Positions 59,581 to 64,000 of a stretch of 64,000 nucleotides of DNA are shown in pieces. How positions within the stretch are numbered: the first letter of the stretch is position 1; the number at the start of each line of letters is the position of its first letter. The stretch is from Fasciola hepatica (lineage: Eukaryota; Platyhelminthes; Trematoda; Plagiorchiida; Fasciolidae): contig CANUEZ040000129.1 of assembly GCA_948099385.1 (NCBI GenBank), positions 8,004,501-8,068,500 of the forward strand, given 5' to 3'. The position numbers and the translations under genes were made by a program. The notes under the pieces are model-generated. The model ran no database searches. It saw only the letters and a program-made list of their open reading frames with translations, and was not told the origin of the DNA.

Positions 59581-60574
59581 ACCTTTGTTCCCCGCAATCA
59601 TTTGTAGCCTAATGAATGGAGCAGTCTCGGTACAAATGGGGGCCCAAGGAACGATGCAACTTAGCTCCTTGAAATTACTTCTGAAAGTAACCACCATTCA
59701 ACAAAGAAGGAAGTAAAATCCGTGTGATCTGCACTTATACTTGAATAATGGAGAAAACAGTCTTCCCATAAACCTCCAGGCTATTGTGAACACTTTTGAT
59801 AAGGTTCATGTGACCGCAATAAAGGTAGTACCACACTATTATTCCGGGGCTGAAACAGTGATGCGTGTTTGCTACAACTCGCGAGTTGTTTCCTGTTCAG
59901 TAGATTAGATTCCCGCGATTTATTCTGCCGTGGAGAGGAAATACAGCTTCGTCTGCAAAAACAATGTTTTCACACAAAATTCGCCTCTTTTTTATTGATT
60001 CAACAAACTACTCACAAGAGGACACTTTTCACTCCATTACTGTCTGTCAATGCGATATCATGATGACGTTTGAAAGAATAAAATCACAGGGCTTGTAAAA
60101 CACGTCTCGCAGAAGGAGCGTTTATGAAAAGTTGCTTCACCAACTTCACAGTAGAAATCTGAGGATTTGCTTATACAACTTTCTCCAAGGCGACTTCCAT
60201 TTTCTCAGTTGTCAGAGGCTTGTGGATTACAGAACGGCGCCTGTGGTAAATGAAACCCGTCTCCATAAAATTGATTCTCAGTAGCCTCACGGTGGATGGT
60301 GCAGCTCACTTTTTCTCAGGGTGTGAACATTCGAACTCATTACGCGTAGCTGGTAAGCCGTGACCGGACGTATCCAACAAAACCGTATCAGTTCCCTCTT
60401 TCAACATTAGGTCAATAGCGAAGACTGCCTGGCAGATCTAGAAAGCCTTGAGTGGGTGAGCATGGGTTGGATCCCATTCTGTTAACATTTTCACAATCAT
60501 CCGAACATAGAAAACGCCCAATCCATATAACTTCGTTCGGCAGCTTCTTGTTTCTTCCGAGAACAGATCAACCT

Positions 60575-60830
60575 ACCTGGTTTGCCTGAACAAGTGAAAA
60601 CTGCCGTCGCCATACAAGAGACCCGAAGAAATCAGAAATCGCTCCGATTTTCCAGATTCAAATGGGTCTTGGTCAGTTTTCACATGATGATGTCACACTG
60701 ACTGAGTCGTGCTTTTCATTGCCCTATCTGTGTATGTGACAGGAAAGCAAAGTCAGCACCTGTGCATGTTTGTATTGAGGGTGAGTGATTTGAGATTTCC
60801 GTTCTTCTTCGTTCGCTAACCGTTCCCTTC
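60575..60830 (-). repeat. Inverted repeat, right arm
   Basis: Reverse complement of 59320-59580 at roughly 80-85% by eye. It lies just outside the right edge of duplication copy 2. Confidence 0.7.
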
Positions 60831-62831
60831 ATCTTGATCCCAAACTGCACTGGGGAAACGGTTGAGACTACCACTGTGTCCACAACCCGTGCGCTTTCTA
60901 CACACAAACGGACCCTTAGACACGAATAACCCTGGCCTGATGATCAGACGATCAATTGAGAAATATCCGTCTCTCCCCCCACACTAAGAAAACGAACGAG
61001 ATGTTATGTGTGTACTATCTGGCTTTGGTGACTTCGTAGGATGAATGCATTCAACCAGGCATTCCTCATAAAAAACCTGGACGTGGAGCAGAAAACGCGC
61101 GGATTTAGACGGCTATGTTTTCTGACGCCTTTTGGTCTTCAGTCCGTAACTGTCTAAGCCGTGAAAATACATTTTTGTGTATTAGGAAGTGACTACTGTA
61201 ACTGCATTAAACTTCACATATTAGAGAGGAAGCTAAACGAGAACCTACATGAGCAAATGCGACATCCTCAGAGCCATCACTAATTCGCATATCGAATACT
61301 AAAGGAAGATGCAAAGCGAAAGTCCTTGGTACGATGCAATTAGAGTGTGCTTTTTAACGGTCATCTCTGGATGCTATCTTCATTCGGTATCGCGGAGAAA
61401 AACGGGGACTCAAACGTTGGTACAAACAGCTAAAATTTTTACTGATAAGCAACGTGAAATGGGTGGTGCAAATTTGGTAAGGAGGCACAAGTGTGCGTAT
61501 TCGTTTTTCATGTAATACGGCTTAATTGTAAGAGAAGCTTTTACTCAGATCTTGTGTTGTATTGGAGTGATCTGTGACTCTATTTGTCCTGGGAAGTTGT
61601 CTTGAGATAGCTACGATATTTATGTTCCAAACTCCAGTCTTTATAATTTGCAAAACAATGTTTGAACGTCCAGTGGATCAGGATTTTTCAAATTTTTGAT
61701 CTATTTGTCGTGTGATGATTAAGTTTTGCTTTCTTTGGATAATACCATGATTGTTTGTTAGGATATTCTGTGATAAATGGTATCAAGTGCACCCCGACAT
61801 TTGATACTCTAGAGACTTTTCTGAATCTCATATGCTTAGTTAATTCTGATGCACAGGTTTTCCAAGTAAATTACATCGTATCAACATTTGGAGACAGCGG
61901 TGAGGAATTACACGTCACCCAATAATTTCTACACAGTTAATATTCTTGTGTGGACCATCAAGCTGAACGATCATAGCTTGGACCCTGCTCTTTATATATA
62001 TGTGGAGCACGAGAGGATTATTTGGTTTCAATAAATTTGTGAGTTCTCATCGCTCGTGTTCGTATGTCATCAGGTGAATAAAAATATAAATCAGGCTTCA
62101 AATTTACTTACTGAGGCATTTGTATGGTCACTGAAGCTGTTCGCATGCATGGTCTCGAGGATTGACACTAAAGCCGCTACCTGCGTGAAAATCAAAATGA
62201 GACATAAACAAAACGGCAAAATATTAACAAAAAATGTGTCAGCATGAATAAAGTAGGGAGGACTTTGATAGGCATTTTATACTCTCATGCCGTAAAATCC
62301 ACCGACGGTAGAAGCCATCAAACATGCCCATCAACCCCACCAACGATGCTCAACGGTGTCGAGCACAACGATGCCAAAGATGCGGCAACATTGAGACCTT
62401 CTATTCAAACACAGTAAACGACGACTAGTAGAGTACGGAACAGTCATGTTAGAAGCAATATATTTGGTCCCATCTACAGCTGGAATTTCATTGATGATGA
62501 TCCATCGGGGATCCGTCTAAGCCTCCGGTGTCGCCTTTTTCAGCTAGCAAAGTTATGCAGTTATGAAGCATGGACAGTGTTTCTGCACATTAAGCTACTC
62601 TAGTGAAGCGTAGAAACCCTCTGCCGATATCAGTGAATCCCAAGTTTACAGACTACGTTCCAGTCGTACACCTAAACAAACAATGAATAGTGCATCAGTG
62701 TCCGAGTATATTGGAATTATCCAAACTGTCCAGCATCCAGAAATGGCTGAGTCGTTTTACAAAAACTGTCAAATGCGGTTTAATTCACAGGAACGCATGC
62801 CTAGTTGGCAAACTGTGGTGTATTTCCCCAG
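60831..62831. other. No gene recognised up to exon D3
   Basis: At 62691-62790 a frame reads ELSKLSSIQKWLSRFTKTVK, similar to the degenerate C exon at 19819, but a proper donor is missing. The remainder shows no feature. Confidence 0.35.
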
Positions 62832-63048
62832 ATGGCACAAATGGTGAAATATTTAGACGAAGAATATCCAATAATTCGTGTCCGCAATGCACGAGTTTTG
62901 GCCGATCACTACTTGAAGGTAAAACTTATCCTTCTCTTCGACGTGACTGAGAGCAGCCAAATCAATACAGACAATCTGAAAAGGTTCATGGACAAAGTAT
63001 CCTCACACATTATGGAGCTTACGAATGTTGTCAGAATTAGAAATAGTA
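62832..63048 (+). CDS. Type D exon (D3) of a further family member
   Basis: Acceptor TATTTCCCCAG and donor AGTA|GTAAGT, 217 nt, phase 0 to 1, as in D0 and D1. The peptide has YPIIRVRNARVLADHYLKVK, LILLFDVTESS and NLKRFMDKVSSHIMELTNVV. Only moderately similar to D1, so an old paralogue. It is followed by a matching exon m, so this is probably a separate gene running off the window. Confidence 0.6.
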
Positions 63049-63496
63049 GTAAGTGATAGTATTTCATATCTTGAATCTTTCATATGAAACATCATAAATT
63101 AGAATATAATTTACGTGTTGAAATAATCTTACTGGTTGGGTAGAACTAAGCACCATCAGACTACCGGCTTATCGGATTTCTTTGACTGTCGCGCTGAAAA
63201 TGTCCTAAGAATGAGCCACTTATGCGGTCCCATCATGTTCAACCAATGAATTGATCAATAATCATACTAGGAATTTTGAAGAAAGCGTGCATTTGCAGTG
63301 AGCTGATTGAATAATTTGTGGGAGGATAACTGAAGTCAGTTTACTGACACCTGCAATTAATCTCTTGATGGCTTCATTCCACCTTCGAATAAATGTACAA
63401 CCCTGCTTGACTGTTTGCAGTGTTGCCAGAAATGTAACTACAGTACATCGGAAAACATTTTGTATATACTCAGTCAATAATTGCTTCATGTTTCAG

Positions 63497-63550
63497 AGTT
63501 CGATGGAAGTTATTTCGGCAGGTGTGGTGGAAATGACATGACAGTGTTCG
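63497..63550 (+). CDS. 54-nt exon m (m3)
   Basis: Acceptor TTCATGTTTCAG and donor TTCG|GTAAGT, symmetric phase 1-1, EFDGSYFGRCGGNDMTVF. Same length, phase and Cys position as m1 (28704), although the sequence differs strongly. Confidence 0.6.
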
Positions 63551-64000
63551 GTAAGTTCGTGAAACAGGAAAACTTGGGGAGCAAAAGTCCAATACTGAGA
63601 ATCGCTACGGTATTCTCATGATGTGGGAATAAATGGGCAAACCAATATTTCCAAACCGTAATCGGTGATGGAATGGGACACGTATGAGAGCAGTGAAGCT
63701 CACTATTTTTTCTATTCGACTTAGGTGGAATAAGCACACTGCGGTAGGATTTGTGTGAGGGTTCATACGCTAAGCAATGATGTAAATTCAATCCGTCTGA
63801 CATTCTTATACTGACGAGACAGTCTTTATTCAAAAAAATAATTTACTCTTACTTCTAAAAAAGAAAACGAAATTCTATGGTATCCAGATCACATTCGAAT
63901 AGAGACGGCTTTTGGTTTGACCCGACGATTCATTATCATATCCGATATACTGACTGTTGGCCTATCAGTTTTCTTATTGAATGTCTCATGATCACCTTTA
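63551..64000. other. Window end, presumably intron
   Basis: No exon was recognised after the m3 donor. Confidence 0.3.

Overview
This window looks like a piece of a repeat-rich animal genome, most likely a flatworm and probably a digenean trematode. No bacterial-style operons are present. Instead there are short spliced exons with GT-AG borders, tRNA-headed SINE-like elements, Penelope-like (PLE) retroelements with GIY-YIG endonuclease domains, a decayed BEL/Pao gag-pro segment, a LINE reverse-transcriptase relic and (TA)n / (GAT)n microsatellites. The trematode assignment is an inference from this repeat mix and from an exon architecture like the micro-exon genes (MEGs) of schistosomes; the species is not known.

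Layout. 1-13.5 kb is mostly repeat relics: SINE-like copies, a 1.5-kb PLE with 0.2-kb inverted termini carrying a hammerhead-like motif (2770-4268), and a LINE RT relic (5.56-6.03 kb). 13.5-31 kb holds a family of small exons on the + strand. The same exon types recur with fixed lengths and phases: type A 241 nt, C 98 nt, D 217 nt and m 54 nt. A BEL/Pao remnant lies between them on the - strand (16.6-18.4 kb). The best gene model runs 23964-30528 (F-A-B-C-D-m-E1-E2-E3). Every exon junction is phase-compatible and it ends in an Asp-rich exon. Further C, D and E exons upstream (19.8-22.7 kb) could belong to the same large gene or to older copies, some of them frameshifted.

From 33.4 to 37.6 kb a second, compact gene can be assembled: a signal-peptide exon followed by 34-, 171-, 15- and 71-nt exons, giving a small acidic secreted protein of 116 aa.

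A large direct tandem duplication dominates the rest: about 26.39-43.76 kb is repeated at about 44.66-60.37 kb. Copy 2 lacks the 5' exons of the large gene and has a 2-nt deletion in exon D, so its large-gene portion looks broken. Its compact secreted gene is open (119 aa). Copy 1 alone carries a second, 5'-truncated PLE (39071-40891) with an 11-nt target-site duplication. The copy-2 Asp-rich exon has expanded from 5 to 46 consecutive Asp codons. At 62.8-63.6 kb another D+m exon pair shows that the family continues beyond the window.

How the genes might work together: the exons encode acidic, Thr/Ser/Asn-rich, sequon-containing segments plus a repeated module (C+D) that resembles a SEA domain. 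This suggests secreted or surface glycoproteins diversified by exon duplication and exon skipping, as in parasite MEG families. Domain assignment and expression are inferences; exon borders were read by eye.
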